This document shows, one piece after another, positions 40,964 through 50,159 of a DNA stretch of 64,000 bases. Position 1 is the first letter of the stretch; each line of letters starts with the position of its first letter. This stretch comes from Oscillospiraceae bacterium (GTDB lineage: Bacteria; Bacillota; Clostridia; Oscillospirales; Oscillospiraceae). The stretch covers positions 59,912 through 123,911 of the forward strand of contig JAFQFA010000024.1 of the NCBI GenBank assembly GCA_017398725.1, read 5' to 3'. Below the pieces are notes generated by a model that was not told the DNA's origin, made no database searches, and saw nothing but the letters and a program-made list of their open reading frames with translations. Both the position numbers and the translations under genes were made by a program.

Positions 40964-42322
40964 ATGTTAAATACAAAAGATATTTTCGAAACCATCCGTA
41001 TGATCGATGATGAAAATCTGGACATCCGCACCATTACCATGGGCATCTCCCTGCTGGATTGCGCAGATGCCGATATTCATCGCTCCTGCGAGAAGATCTA
41101 CGAAAAGATCACCCGCTGCGCTGCCCGGCTTGTTCCCGTCGGTGAAGAACTGGAAAAGATGTATGGCATTCCCATCATCAACAAGCGCATTGCCGTTACC
41201 CCCATCGCCATGCTGGTAGCCGTCAGCGGCGGCAACCCCGTGCTTTATGCCCAGACTTTGGAGCGGGCTGCGCAGGCTGTGGGCGTCAACTTCATCGGCG
41301 GTTACTCCGCGCTGGTTCAAAAGGGCTTTTCCGCCGGCGACAAGGCGCTGATCGAATCCATCCCCGAAGCCCTTGCCACCACACAGCACATCTGCTCCTC
41401 CGTCAACATCGGCTCTACCAAGGCCGGCATCAACATGGATGCAGTCAAAATGATGGGCAATGTCATCCGGCGCTGCGCAGAGATCACCAAGGACCATAAC
41501 TGCATCGGCGCGGCTAAGCTGGTGGTATTCTGCAACGCCCCCGAGGACAACCCCTTCATGGCAGGCGCATTCCACGGCGTAGGCGAGCCCGATTGCGTAA
41601 TCAATGTGGGCGTTTCCGGCCCCGGCGTTGTGCGTGCTGCACTGGCTAAGTGCCCCACAGAAGACTTGAGTACCATCGCCGATGTGATCAAGAAGACCGC
41701 TTTCAAGATCACCCGTATGGGTCAGCTGATCGGCACGGAAGCTTCCAAGAGATTGGGCGTTCCCTTCGGTATCATCGACCTTTCTCTGGCGCCGACTCCT
41801 GCCGTTGGCGACTCTGTTGCCCATATTATCGAAGAGATCGGCATCGAGATCTGCGGCGGTCACGGCACAACTGCGGCGCTGGCTATGCTCAATGATGCCG
41901 TCAAGAAGGGTGGCGTAATGGCATCTTCCCATGTTGGCGGTCTTTCCGGCGCATTCATCCCTGTTTCCGAGGATGCAGGCATGATCGCTGCCGCAGAAAA
42001 CGGTACTCTCTCCATTGAAAAGCTGGAAGCAATGACCTCCGTTTGCTCCGTGGGTCTGGATATGATCGTTGTACCCGGCGACACCTCCGCCGCCACCCTC
42101 TCCGCCATCATCGCGGACGAAGCCGCCATTGGCATGGTCAACAGCAAAACCACCGCTGTCCGCCTGATCCCCGCCATCGGCAAACAGGCAGGCGAAGTAC
42201 TGGAATTCGGCGGTCTGCTGGGTACCGGCCCCATTATGCCTCTGCGTAACGATGTAAGCTCTGAAAAATTCATCAACCGGGGCGGCCGCATTCCTGCACC
42301 CATGCAATCCCTGAAGAACTAA
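40964..42322 (+). CDS. UPF0210 (DUF711, PFL-like) protein
   Basis: A 452-residue cytosolic protein of the UPF0210 family, which structurally resembles pyruvate formate-lyase/glycyl-radical barrels but without a demonstrated radical activity. Family blocks are [106 protein letters not shown] and [17 protein letters not shown] glycyl-radical RVxG loop is not seen. Function unknown; coupling with an ACT regulator suggests amino-acid or one-carbon metabolism (inference). Confidence 0.9.
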   Translation: MLNTKDIFETIRMIDDENLDIRTITMGISLLDCADADIHRSCEKIYEKITRCAARLVPVGEELEKMYGIPIINKRIAVTPIAMLVAVSGGNPVLYAQTLERAAQAVGVNFIGGYSALVQKGFSAGDKALIESIPEALATTQHICSSVNIGSTKAGINMDAVKMMGNVIRRCAEITKDHNCIGAAKLVVFCNAPEDNPFMAGAFHGVGEPDCVINVGVSGPGVVRAALAKCPTEDLSTIADVIKKTAFKITRMGQLIGTEASKRLGVPFGIIDLSLAPTPAVGDSVAHIIEEIGIEICGGHGTTAALAMLNDAVKKGGVMASSHVGGLSGAFIPVSEDAGMIAAAENGTLSIEKLEAMTSVCSVGLDMIVVPGDTSAATLSAIIADEAAIGMVNSKTTAVRLIPAIGKQAGEVLEFGGLLGTGPIMPLRNDVSSEKFINRGGRIPAPMQSLKN

Positions 42323-42334
42323 GAGGCAATCAAA

Positions 42335-42622
42335 ATGTACAATATTTATGTGACATTTGAATGTGTACCCGGGAAGCGGGAAGAATTTGTGGAACTGGTG
42401 AAATCCGAGGGCATTCTGGATGCTATTCGGGCAGAAAACGGCAACCACCGGTACGAATACTTTTTCAGCGCCGAGGACGAAACCAAGCTGCTGCTTGTGG
42501 AAGCATGGGAAAACAAGGCACATCAGCAGGTACATATGACCCAGCCCCATATGGCAAAGCTAAAGGAATTAAAGGAAGGCCGGATCACCAACACTGTGAT
42601 TGGCGAGTTTGCATTTGTATAA
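42335..42622 (+). CDS. Small ABM/quinol-monooxygenase-like protein
   Basis: A 95-residue ferredoxin-like alpha/beta-barrel protein of the antibiotic-biosynthesis-monooxygenase (YgiN-like) family. It begins MYNIYVTFECVPGKREEFVE and has LDAIRAENGNHRYEYFFSAED and LLLVEAWENKAHQQVHMTQPH, where the paired His residues are typical. It follows UPF0210 by 12 bases and ends the operon before a hairpin. In an anaerobe an oxygenase role is unlikely; it may handle quinones or act as a small ligand-binding dimer. A related protein is encoded at 43421-43723. Confidence 0.85.
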   Translation: MYNIYVTFECVPGKREEFVELVKSEGILDAIRAENGNHRYEYFFSAEDETKLLLVEAWENKAHQQVHMTQPHMAKLKELKEGRITNTVIGEFAFV

Positions 42623-42625
42623 ACA

Positions 42626-42655
42626 TTCCCCGGTTGGATAATGCCAACCGGGGAA
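42626..42655 (+). terminator. Terminator-like hairpin after the ABM gene
   Basis: Twelve-base perfect stem (42626-42637 with 42644-42655), six-base loop; followed by ATTTCATTTTT. Confidence 0.75.
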
Positions 42656-42690
42656 ATTTCATTTTTACTTACAGACCATCCTGTCACAGA

Positions 42691-42784
42691 TGTCATTGCG
42701 AGGCTGCAAAGCAGCCGTGGCAATCTTACGAAAAAGCCATCCGCCAGCGGAATCACCACGCCCCCAAGGGGGCTTTCGATGACA
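42691..42784. repeat. Short dispersed-repeat-like element with TGTCAT ends
   Basis: About 94 bases running from TGTCATTGCGAGGC to GATGACA, giving imperfect terminal inversion, with two small internal hairpins (GGCTGC-AAA-GCAGCC; CCCCC-AA-GGGGG). This type of TGTCATTGCGAGG..CGTGGCAATC element is a common dispersed repeat; only one copy is in this window, so the call rests on structure and recall. Confidence 0.45.
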
Positions 42785-42830
42785 CAGCTTATACGACAGC
42801 CGTTCAGTAGAACGATCGTTTTGAATAGAT

Positions 42831-42868
42831 ATCATGACCGGTGTGCAGGCTGGCACACCGGTCATGAT
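42831..42868 (-). terminator. Hairpin after the DUF5662 gene
   Basis: Sixteen-base perfect stem (42831-42846 with 42853-42868), six-base loop, touching the stop codon of the minus-strand gene. The following T content is low, so termination efficiency is uncertain. Confidence 0.6.
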
Positions 42869-43416
42869 TATTCTTCCCAAGGAAATGGTTTATTTTTCAG
42901 TACATGGGTACGGATATAGTGAAAGGTAGCTTTCTCTCCCTGATCCCGGAGCATCGCAAGTAAAAACTCCAGCTCCCGGCGGGTTTGCGGATTGATCAGA
43001 TCCTTCTCCATACTGTTTTCCAGATAGGTCAGCGCTGCACCGGGGGTATAATTCTTGCCCTGATAGACCATACAGGCGGCTCTGCGATCCATGACCATTT
43101 CTACCAAGTATTTCCGGGGCATGGGAACATATTCATACCGGCGGGTCTGGCGATTCAAGTCCGACCAGTACTCATAATGATGCTTGTTGCGCCCTTTATG
43201 GTGCATCCATGCCTCGCTGTAGCCTTTTTCCTCCCGCTCTGCGGTGTTGGGGCTTCGGGTTCCCTGATAGTACTTTGCCCCGGTTCGAAACTCCGTAGGG
43301 GCGTACTTGGACAGATCATGGGTCAATCCCTGCCAGTATAGACCCACCCGGAAACAGCCGTCCCGGACAAGCCACCGATGGTGGGTAATCGTAATAAAAT
43401 GCTTGATGGCTTTCAT
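42868..43416 (-). CDS. DUF5662 family protein
   Basis: A 182-residue cytosolic protein of the DUF5662 family, common in gut Clostridia. Conserved His-rich blocks are HDLSKYAPTEF, HHKGRNKHHYEYW, and MVMDRRAACMVYQGKNYTPGAAL, which together look like the His/Asp set of a metal-dependent HD-like fold. The function is not established. It lies 4 bases after the small monooxygenase-like gene (43421) and so is the last member of the long citD-led minus-strand operon or its own unit; no promoter is evident in front of it. Confidence 0.82.
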   Translation of the reverse strand: MKAIKHFITITHHRWLVRDGCFRVGLYWQGLTHDLSKYAPTEFRTGAKYYQGTRSPNTAEREEKGYSEAWMHHKGRNKHHYEYWSDLNRQTRRYEYVPMPRKYLVEMVMDRRAACMVYQGKNYTPGAALTYLENSMEKDLINPQTRRELEFLLAMLRDQGEKATFHYIRTHVLKNKPFPWEE

Positions 43417-43420
43417 TCGC

Positions 43421-43723
43421 TTATTTCAGCTCCAAATACAGTTCTGATGAAGGATCTGCGCAGCACAGTGCCTTCAGCTGGGGCAGGATCCGGGTAAAAT
43501 GCTCCGTTTGGTTATGGAAGCGAATCGCTTCCTTATCTTTCCAGCACTCGGTAAACACCAAAGTATTGGGATCTTTTTTATCGGCGCTCAGACTGTAGCA
43601 AATATTTCCCGCTTCTTTGCGGGAAGCTTCGATCAACTCGGATGCCAGCGCAATGAACTTTTCTACATTCTCCGGATCTACTGGCATTTTTGCCACGATC
43701 TTAATATGGCCGGTGTATTCCAT
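43421..43723 (-). CDS. Small ABM/quinol-monooxygenase-like protein
   Basis: A 100-residue YgiN-like protein: MEYTGHIKIVAKMPVDPENV, ASELIEASRKEAGNICYSLS, LVFTECWKDKEAIRFHNQTEHF. The start is the ATG at 43723 with AAGGAG 8 bases upstream; a longer reading to 43810 enters the M20 gene and is rejected. It follows the M20 amidohydrolase by 11 bases. Relatives act on quinols or are uncharacterised dimers. It differs clearly from the plus-strand relative at 42335, sharing only the fold. Confidence 0.85.
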   Translation of the reverse strand: MEYTGHIKIVAKMPVDPENVEKFIALASELIEASRKEAGNICYSLSADKKDPNTLVFTECWKDKEAIRFHNQTEHFTRILPQLKALCCADPSSELYLELK

Positions 43724-43734
43724 AATAACACTCC

Positions 43735-44892
43735 TTATTCCGAAAAATCGATACCATCCTGATGATCCAGCACGAACTGGGTAAACAGATCCACGCCCAC
43801 TTCCATGCATGTTTCATCAATGACAAATTTCGGATGGTGGGCTGTAGCGGGGATACCGCTGCCCAGATCGAACTGCAAGCTGGGCTTGACCCGGGAAATA
43901 AATCCGAAGTCTTCGCCGCCCATTCCACGCTTCCGGGGACGGATCTTGTCCGCACCCAAATGATTCACCACCGTCTGACGGAGCTTTTCCACCATCACAG
44001 GATGATGATCTACATAGGGCAGGAATTTATTGACCGTCACTTTGGCTTCGCCGCCGTTGATCGCCGCGATCCCCTCACAGATTTGACGGGTACGGTCCAG
44101 AATAAACTGGGTAACCTCATCGCTGTGGGTACGGGAGGTGCAGAACAGCTTGCAATAATCAGAAACCACATTATTGGTATGGCCGCCGTTAAATGCACCT
44201 ACATGGAACATATGCATCTGCTTGGCTGCAATTTCCTTGGCCGCCATATGATCCAACGCCACATAGGCCTGCACCGCCATGGCAATGGCATCCTTACCTT
44301 CATAGGAATCCGCCGCATGGGCGCTTTTGCCGAAGAACTCCACAGTGATACCCATGGAATTGGCATTCTTGCCGCCGGCTTCAAACCGGACACAGCCAAC
44401 AGGAACACTGGGAACCACATGGCAGGCAATGCAGCAGTCAATATCATCCATCACGCCGTCCTTGACCATCAGTTCACAGCCGGGCTGAATATATTCCTCC
44501 GCCGGGGTAAACAGCAGCTTTACCCGGCAGCGCAAAGTGTTTTCAATGGCTTTCAATTCCTTCGCCACACCCAGTAGCATTGCCGTATGGGCATCATGAC
44601 CGCAGGCGTGCATAGCGCCGGGAATCCGGGACGCATACTCCAAGCCGGTGTCCTCCTGAATCGGCAGCGCATCCATATCTCCCCGGATGCCGATGGTAAA
44701 GCCCGTACATTCCGGATTGATCGTTGCCACGATGCTGCTTTTACCATACTGCTCTGTATAAGGAATCCCCATTGCATCCAGTTCGCTCCGAACCAGCGCC
44801 AAGGTGCGGTCCAGATCGAAGCCAATTTCAGGATGCATATGGATCTGACGGCGGATCTTCACCGTGTAATCAAAGGTTCCGTTTGAAATCAT
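43735..44892 (-). CDS. M20 family amidohydrolase/aminoacylase
   Basis: A 385-residue M20D-type metallohydrolase that cleaves N-acyl amino acids or related amides. It has the opening RRQIHMHPEIGFDLDRT, IGIRGDMDALPIQEDTGL, MHACGHDAHTAMLLG with the metal Cys/His set, LLFTPAEEYIQPG with the catalytic Glu, the dimer domain GKSAHAADSYEGKDA, and MGGEDFGFI near the end. The family usually has PH-type residues at HHPKF, also seen here. It lies in the operon behind the two-subunit hydro-lyase, separated from it by a hairpin. Substrate unknown; possible release of acyl or amino-acid precursors for the citrate/citramalate branch (inference). Confidence 0.9.
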   Translation of the reverse strand: MISNGTFDYTVKIRRQIHMHPEIGFDLDRTLALVRSELDAMGIPYTEQYGKSSIVATINPECTGFTIGIRGDMDALPIQEDTGLEYASRIPGAMHACGHDAHTAMLLGVAKELKAIENTLRCRVKLLFTPAEEYIQPGCELMVKDGVMDDIDCCIACHVVPSVPVGCVRFEAGGKNANSMGITVEFFGKSAHAADSYEGKDAIAMAVQAYVALDHMAAKEIAAKQMHMFHVGAFNGGHTNNVVSDYCKLFCTSRTHSDEVTQFILDRTRQICEGIAAINGGEAKVTVNKFLPYVDHHPVMVEKLRQTVVNHLGADKIRPRKRGMGGEDFGFISRVKPSLQFDLGSGIPATAHHPKFVIDETCMEVGVDLFTQFVLDHQDGIDFSE

Positions 44893-44913
44893 GTTCTACT
44901 CCTAAGCAGCAAT

Positions 44914-44939
44914 GCCGGTGTGCAACAGGGCACACCGGC
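44914..44939 (-). other. Intercistronic hairpin between the hydro-lyase and M20 genes
   Basis: Ten-base stem (44914-44923 with 44930-44939) with core GCCGGTGTGC, the same core as the hairpin at 42831-42868. No T run follows on the minus strand. Confidence 0.5.
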
Positions 44940-44950
44940 TTGCATATTTC

Positions 44951-45505
44951 TTATTTGGTAGCCAAGTAGGCAGCGCGGCCGGTTTCATAGAGGTTATTGC
45001 CCTCGCTGTCGATGATCACGATCACGGGGAAATCCTCTACCTCCAGACGGCGGATGGCTTCTGCGCCCAAATCATCATAGGCAATCACTTCTGCCTTCTT
45101 AATGCACTTAGAAAGCAGTGCACCGCAGCCACCGATGGCACCAAAGTACACAGCGCCGTGCTCCTTCATGGCGGCAATGACCTCGGGGCTGCGCTTGCCC
45201 TTACCGATCATACCGGTCTGACCCTGTGCGATCATAGTGGGGCTGTAAGCATCCATACGGTAAGAAGTGGTAGGACCGGCAGAGCCGATGGCCTGACCGG
45301 GCTTTGCAGGAGTGGGGCCTACGAAGTAGATGATGCTGTCCTTTGCATCCAGAGGCAGTTCCTTGCCTTGGGCAACCAGTTCGCACAGGCGCTTATGGGC
45401 AGCATCACGGGCAGTATAGATTACGCCGGTGAGCAGCACGCTATCGCCGGACTTGAGTTGCCGGGCCTGCTCACGGGTCAAAGGAGTCTTGATAGAAATG
45501 GACAT
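44951..45505 (-). CDS. Fe-S hydro-lyase beta subunit (fumarase/tartrate dehydratase/mesaconase type)
   Basis: A 184-residue swivel-domain subunit of class I two-subunit hydro-lyases. Conserved blocks are LKSGDSVLLTGVIYTARDAAHKRL, IYFVGPTPAKPGQAIGSAGPTTS, and RMDAYSPTMIAQGQTGMIGKG, which bind the substrate carboxylates, then GAIGGCGALLSKCIKKAEV. It starts one base after the alpha subunit stop (TAATATG). The enzyme hydrates or dehydrates a C4/C5 dicarboxylate: fumarate-malate, L-tartrate or mesaconate-citramalate. Standing in a citrate-lyase operon favours the citramalate or malate options. Confidence 0.9.
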   Translation of the reverse strand: MSISIKTPLTREQARQLKSGDSVLLTGVIYTARDAAHKRLCELVAQGKELPLDAKDSIIYFVGPTPAKPGQAIGSAGPTTSYRMDAYSPTMIAQGQTGMIGKGKRSPEVIAAMKEHGAVYFGAIGGCGALLSKCIKKAEVIAYDDLGAEAIRRLEVEDFPVIVIIDSEGNNLYETGRAAYLATK

Positions 45506-45506
45506 A

Positions 45507-46346
45507 TTAAAGCACCTCCGTCTTATGTCTGGTAACATGGCAGTTGATGTTCACAGCGATGGGCAGGCCGGCAATGTGGGTGGGGCACTTTTCAATGTTC
45601 ACGCACAGAGCGGTGGTCTTGCCACCGAAGCCCTGCGGGCCGATGCCCAGCTCATTGACCTTCTCCAACATTTCCTTTTCCAGATCTGCCCAGAAGGGTT
45701 CGGGATGCCGCTCGTCAGCACTACGCATCAAAGCCTTCTTTGCCATGAATGCAGCCTTATCAAAGGTACCGCCAACACCTACGCCTACTACGATGGGAGG
45801 ACAGGGGTTGGGGCCGGCATCCTCTACGACCTTCAGGATGAAATCCTTCACACCCTGCAGACCGTCGGAGGGCTTGAGCATCTTAATCTGGCTCATATTC
45901 TCACTGCCGAAGCCCTTGGGGGCAACGGTGATCTCCAGCTTGTCCCCGGGAACGATGTCGTAGTAGATCATAGCGGGGGTGTTGTCACCGGTGTTCACAC
46001 GATCCAGAGGATCCCGGACAACGCTCTTACGCAGGTAGCCATCGGCATAACCCTGACGGACACCCTCGTGGATAGCCTCTGCCAGATCGCCCTGAATATG
46101 GACTTCCTGACCGATGGTGACAAATACGCAAGCCACACCGGTATCCTGACAAATGGGGGAAGCCTTCTCATCGGCGATCTTGTAGTTCTCAATGATCCGC
46201 TCCAAGATCTCCTTGGCCTGCGGCCACGGCTCCATGTTATAACTCTCCTCGATGCGGTTCTTCACATCCTGCGGCAGGAAGCAGTTTGCATCAATGCACA
46301 TCTGACGCACTGCTTCGGTAATTTTTTGTGCAGCAATTTCTCTCAT
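45507..46346 (-). CDS. Fe-S hydro-lyase alpha subunit (fumarase/tartrate dehydratase/mesaconase type)
   Basis: A 279-residue catalytic subunit with the three cluster cysteines of the family: C66 (SPICQDTGV), C182 (NPCPPIVVGVGVGG) and C254 (EKCPTHIAGLPIAVN). Further blocks are VVRDPLDRVNTGDNTPAMIYY, PKGFGSENMSQIKML and LGIGPQGFGGKTTAL. The [4Fe-4S] centre is oxygen-sensitive, consistent with an anaerobe. It follows the ceramidase-like gene by 14 bases, and its partner starts right at its stop. Sequence alone does not separate fumarase, tartrate dehydratase and mesaconase. Confidence 0.92.
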   Translation of the reverse strand: MREIAAQKITEAVRQMCIDANCFLPQDVKNRIEESYNMEPWPQAKEILERIIENYKIADEKASPICQDTGVACVFVTIGQEVHIQGDLAEAIHEGVRQGYADGYLRKSVVRDPLDRVNTGDNTPAMIYYDIVPGDKLEITVAPKGFGSENMSQIKMLKPSDGLQGVKDFILKVVEDAGPNPCPPIVVGVGVGGTFDKAAFMAKKALMRSADERHPEPFWADLEKEMLEKVNELGIGPQGFGGKTTALCVNIEKCPTHIAGLPIAVNINCHVTRHKTEVL

Positions 46347-46360
46347 ATTACTTCTCTCCT

Positions 46361-47857
46361 TTAAAACAACTTATTGATATCCTGCAGGGTCTGCCGCACC
46401 AGCTGTTCGCCGCCGGCATGACCCACAAAACCACTGGAAACAAAAGCGCTGTAGTGACCACCCCGCTCTGCCTTGGCAGTGGGGAGATAGCCATCCCAGC
46501 CGTTGGTCAGCTGAACCAAAAAGGTCTGCTCCGCACGGCTTCTGGCCTTGATCTGGTTACCGTAGTCCAAGAATAGTTCAAAGGCATTGGTGGCAAATAC
46601 CACACTGCCCATCCGGATGATATGCACCTCGGTATCATGAATATCCTTCTGATCCTGCAATTTCAGCCGGTTCAGTGTACCCATGTGCACCTGCAGCATA
46701 GCAGTATCATTATAGGTGATATCTCCTTCTTTTTCCTGCATATAATCCCGAATGGCCTTCCGGGCTTTTTCCGCATCCTCCAAAGTCACACGACGCAGAG
46801 GCAAGGCGTATGTCTTGACCACATGCTTGAACTCCACATCGGTCTGGGGTTCATCCAAGCCTTCTTCATAGACATCGATGACTTCCCGGGCGATCCGCTT
46901 GCCGGCTTTCTTCATACCTGCCAGATCGAACATAGAGGGATCGGCCTTCCGCTTAGGCACACCGTTACGGGACAGATTGGGATCGTTCAAATCGCTTTCC
47001 GGATCCACCCAGCGAATCAGATCAACCGGACACTGGTCACCGGCCGCGCTGCACTGGCAGAGGATATAAAGATCCTCACCGAAGTACTGGCGCAGCAACA
47101 CACGGACTTCCCCCCAGAAGTCGGGAGAAACAAAGTGACGGTGCTGGACGCACTGGGCCGGGCAACATAGATTGATGATGATACCGGTCAGTTTCTTCTG
47201 CTCACCGTAAACATACATCAGCTCGATACCGGAATCGTTACCGCCTTCCAATTCCTGAAACACAGCCTGATAAGTATCGCCCCACATTTGAGCGGAACCA
47301 TCGGAAAATACCGCGCGGCGGCACAGGCCCACCGTTGCACGACCAAACGCATTGGTGAAAGAACCGGGCTTGCGGTCATTCCATGCCTTAATGACGGCCT
47401 CAACGCCCCAATCCACCAACAGCGCAAAATATTCTGTAGGCTTCATCACGTTGGGATCATCATTCAGCGGTGCGCTTTCCACATACTTTTTGCCTGCGGG
47501 GATGTAAGGTTCGATCAAGCTCCGGAAACCGGAAGTGATGGACGTAGCGTTCTTGCCGTTGGCCACCATAGGACCGGTATGGGTGTGGATGGCGGAGAAC
47601 ATGATTTTCCCGGGATCGATGCCCAAATCGTTATCCGCCAATCTTTCCCGGATCTCCGCGACTACCTGCTTTTTCATCATCAGCAGGTCAACACTACACA
47701 TGATGGCATGATCCTCACCGGAATCAATGGCCATGGCAGTGATGGTGATGGGCTTTTCCACATACTGAGAAATACGCTCAGCAAACTGGCCGTCTAGGGC
47801 AACATTCTTATCCGGGGTGATATTGACCTCAGACCAGCCGATCTTCAGTACGCTCAT
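46361..47857 (-). CDS. Neutral/alkaline ceramidase-like hydrolase, cytosolic
   Basis: A 498-residue protein resembling the N-terminal catalytic domain of neutral ceramidases. It starts LKIGWSEVNITPDKNVALDG, has the metal motif AIHTHTGPMV (H91, H93), LCCPAQCVQHRHFVSPDFWGEV, and near the end FATNAFELFLDYGNQIKARS and TNGWDGYLPTAKAERGG, all family hallmarks. There is no signal peptide and no C-terminal immunoglobulin-like domain, so it is a shorter, cytosolic relative that probably hydrolyses some other amide or ester. It sits between citF and the hydro-lyase genes, an unexpected partner. GGTGGAG precedes the ATG. Confidence 0.8.
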   Translation of the reverse strand: MSVLKIGWSEVNITPDKNVALDGQFAERISQYVEKPITITAMAIDSGEDHAIMCSVDLLMMKKQVVAEIRERLADNDLGIDPGKIMFSAIHTHTGPMVANGKNATSITSGFRSLIEPYIPAGKKYVESAPLNDDPNVMKPTEYFALLVDWGVEAVIKAWNDRKPGSFTNAFGRATVGLCRRAVFSDGSAQMWGDTYQAVFQELEGGNDSGIELMYVYGEQKKLTGIIINLCCPAQCVQHRHFVSPDFWGEVRVLLRQYFGEDLYILCQCSAAGDQCPVDLIRWVDPESDLNDPNLSRNGVPKRKADPSMFDLAGMKKAGKRIAREVIDVYEEGLDEPQTDVEFKHVVKTYALPLRRVTLEDAEKARKAIRDYMQEKEGDITYNDTAMLQVHMGTLNRLKLQDQKDIHDTEVHIIRMGSVVFATNAFELFLDYGNQIKARSRAEQTFLVQLTNGWDGYLPTAKAERGGHYSAFVSSGFVGHAGGEQLVRQTLQDINKLF

Positions 47858-47877
47858 TTTACTCCACCCACTCCCGA

Positions 47878-49281
47878 TTACAGGACGTTATAGATCACAT
47901 CCTGCAACTGGCTGTTGCGGCCGATCACCTCAGCCACCACTCGATCACCCTTGGGCAGCCGCTGGGGTGTGCCGGTGATCCGCTCGGTCTTTTCTTTCAG
48001 TTCCCGAATGTCCACGATGGGCAGGCCTGCGTCCTTCAGCCGCTGGGTCAGCTCCACATTCTTGGGGTTGACCGCAATGCCGCCCTGTGTGACCAGCACA
48101 TCGATATCCTTACCGGGGGTAGAAACGCAAGTGACCTTATCGGTAACGATGGGCAGTCTTGCACGGAACATGGGGGCAATGATCATGGAAAGCTTTGCAC
48201 CGGCTGCGGTATCGCTATGACCGCCGGAGCCGCCCATGATATAGCCGTTGGAGTCGGTATGGACGTTGACATTAAAGTCGGTATCGATCTCCGTGGCGCC
48301 CAGAATGACCACATCCAAGCTATCCACCACCGCGCTGCGGCTGGCGGGGCTGGCGTACTGCATGGCACTGATCTCCATATGCCGGGGATCATTGCGGATG
48401 GATTCCACCGCCTTCAGATCGAAGCACTGGACGTCCATCAGATTTCGGAAGCAACCGGCCTGCAGCATATCCACCATATAGCCGGTAATGCCGCCCAGAC
48501 CGAAGCTGCCCTGAATCTTCTTTTCCAGCATAATGTCCTTCAGGAACTTGGCTGCTGCCAGAGACGCGCCGCCGGCGCCGGTCTGGAAGGAGAAGCCGTC
48601 CTTCAAAAGGCCGGAATGCTCAATGACCTTGGCTGCGTGGGCCGCCATTACCAGACCCACCGGGTCACGGGTGATCTGGGTCGTACCGGAAACGATGCCC
48701 TTGGGGTTGCCGATGGCATCCACAGTGACCACGAAGTCTACCCAATCTTCGGAGATAGACCAATCCTGCAGAGGATAAGGCATCAGATTATCGGTAATAA
48801 CGATAACCTTCTTGGCAAACATAGCATCGGCAAAAGCGTAACCCAAGCTGCCGCAGGCAGACTTGCCATACTTACCGGAGCAGTTACCCATGGGGTCCGC
48901 TGCCGGTGCGGCAATGAACGCCACATCGATGGGGGTGTTGCCCTGAGAAATGTCGCTGGGGCGGCCGCCATGGGTCCGGAACTGGACAGGCTTTTCAAGA
49001 ACGCCCTGAGAGAAGGCACGGCCTAAGCCGGCGGAAATATAGTCTGCGGAAATACCGGTGACCACGCCATTTTCAATGTGGTCCAAAAGGGGCATATGTA
49101 CATCAAACAGAGAAGATGCATTCACAAAGATATCCTTGCAGCCCAACTCCGCGATCTCGTTCATGACCATGTTCAGCACAAAGTCACCGTTACGCAGGTG
49201 GTGGTGGAAGGACACGGTCATGCCATCCTTCAGGCCGGCAAGCTGGATGGCTTCCCGGATGGATTTTACCATTTTATTCAT
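47878..49281 (-). CDS. citF: Citrate lyase alpha subunit (acetyl-ACP:citrate ACP-transferase)
   Basis: A 467-residue CoA-transferase-type subunit, somewhat shorter than enterobacterial CitF (about 510) because the N-terminus is trimmed. It swaps the acetyl group on the carrier protein for citrate. Family blocks are LKDGMTVSFHHHLRNGDFVLN, DCK-like ELGCKDIFVNASS, TPIDVAFIAAPAADPMGN, LVTQGGIAVNPKNVEL and ATEIDTDFNVNV. The gene lies two bases after citE and 20 bases before the ceramidase-like gene. In some Clostridia a homologous complex acts on citramalate instead of citrate. Confidence 0.93.
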   Translation of the reverse strand: MNKMVKSIREAIQLAGLKDGMTVSFHHHLRNGDFVLNMVMNEIAELGCKDIFVNASSLFDVHMPLLDHIENGVVTGISADYISAGLGRAFSQGVLEKPVQFRTHGGRPSDISQGNTPIDVAFIAAPAADPMGNCSGKYGKSACGSLGYAFADAMFAKKVIVITDNLMPYPLQDWSISEDWVDFVVTVDAIGNPKGIVSGTTQITRDPVGLVMAAHAAKVIEHSGLLKDGFSFQTGAGGASLAAAKFLKDIMLEKKIQGSFGLGGITGYMVDMLQAGCFRNLMDVQCFDLKAVESIRNDPRHMEISAMQYASPASRSAVVDSLDVVILGATEIDTDFNVNVHTDSNGYIMGGSGGHSDTAAGAKLSMIIAPMFRARLPIVTDKVTCVSTPGKDIDVLVTQGGIAVNPKNVELTQRLKDAGLPIVDIRELKEKTERITGTPQRLPKGDRVVAEVIGRNSQLQDVIYNVL

Positions 49282-49283
49282 AC

Positions 49284-50159
49284 TCAGTTCCCCCTTCTCA
49301 TGCCCAAAGCTTCAGCCATATCAATGGTCCGCTGGGCTCTGGTGACAATGGGTGCGTCGATCATCTTGCCATGCAGCGCGATGGCACCCTTGCCCTGCTG
49401 CTTTGCCAGCGCAATGGCTTCCATAACTTCGTAGGCGTAGTCCACATCCTTCTGGGTGGGACTGAATACAGCGTTGATGACCTCCACATGGCGGGGAGAA
49501 ATAGAAGACTTGCCGGTAAAGCCAAGGGCCTTTGCATACTCGGCATCCTTGACGATACCTTCGTCATCGTTCACATCGGTAAAGGGCGTATCGTACACAT
49601 CTACGCCGGCAGCACGGGCTGCCACCACCAGACGGGTACGGGCATACTCGATCTCCTTGCCTTCCTTGGTACGCTTACACTGCAGGTCGGCAGTCAGGTC
49701 CTCCGCGCCCAAGAACAGCGCCTGAACACGCTTGGTGGAAGATGCAATGGCATAAGCATTCTCAACGCCCATGGCGGTCTCGATCAAAGGCATCAGACCC
49801 ACGGTGTTGCGGGCAAAACCCAGCTTTTCTTCGACCTGCGTAATATAGGCATCTGCCTCCAAGGCATCCTGTGCGGAACCGGTCTTGGGCAGCAGGATCA
49901 GCGCCGGCTTCTCAGGCAGAATGGCATCGATATCCTGCTTCCAATAGGGCGTATCAATGGAATTGATACGGACAATGATCTCACAGCCGCCAAAATCCAT
50001 ATAGCGCATGGTGTTGCGAACCAGAATCCGGGCAGCATCCTTTTCTGCGGGGGAAACAGCATCCTCCAAGTCAAAGATCACCGCATCGGAACCCAGACAA
50101 TTACCGTTAATAAGCATGTTGGGGTTATTGCCGGGCAAAAACAGCATACTACGGCGCAT
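49284..50159 (-). CDS. citE: Citrate lyase beta subunit (citryl-ACP lyase)
   Basis: A 291-residue HpcH/HpaI-fold lyase that splits citryl-ACP to oxaloacetate and acetyl-ACP. It begins MRRSMLFLPGNNPNMLING with the family's RSxLFVPG, and has SDAVIFDLEDAVSPAEKD, IIVRINSIDTPYW, LLPKTGSAQD, LMPLIETAMGVENAY and FLGAEDLTADL. Metal ligands Glu (LIETAMG) and Asp (GAEDL) are present. The ATG overlaps the citD stop as TAATG. Start at 50159; a longer reading to 50216 is inside citD. Confidence 0.94.
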   Translation of the reverse strand: MRRSMLFLPGNNPNMLINGNCLGSDAVIFDLEDAVSPAEKDAARILVRNTMRYMDFGGCEIIVRINSIDTPYWKQDIDAILPEKPALILLPKTGSAQDALEADAYITQVEEKLGFARNTVGLMPLIETAMGVENAYAIASSTKRVQALFLGAEDLTADLQCKRTKEGKEIEYARTRLVVAARAAGVDVYDTPFTDVNDDEGIVKDAEYAKALGFTGKSSISPRHVEVINAVFSPTQKDVDYAYEVMEAIALAKQQGKGAIALHGKMIDAPIVTRAQRTIDMAEALGMRRGN

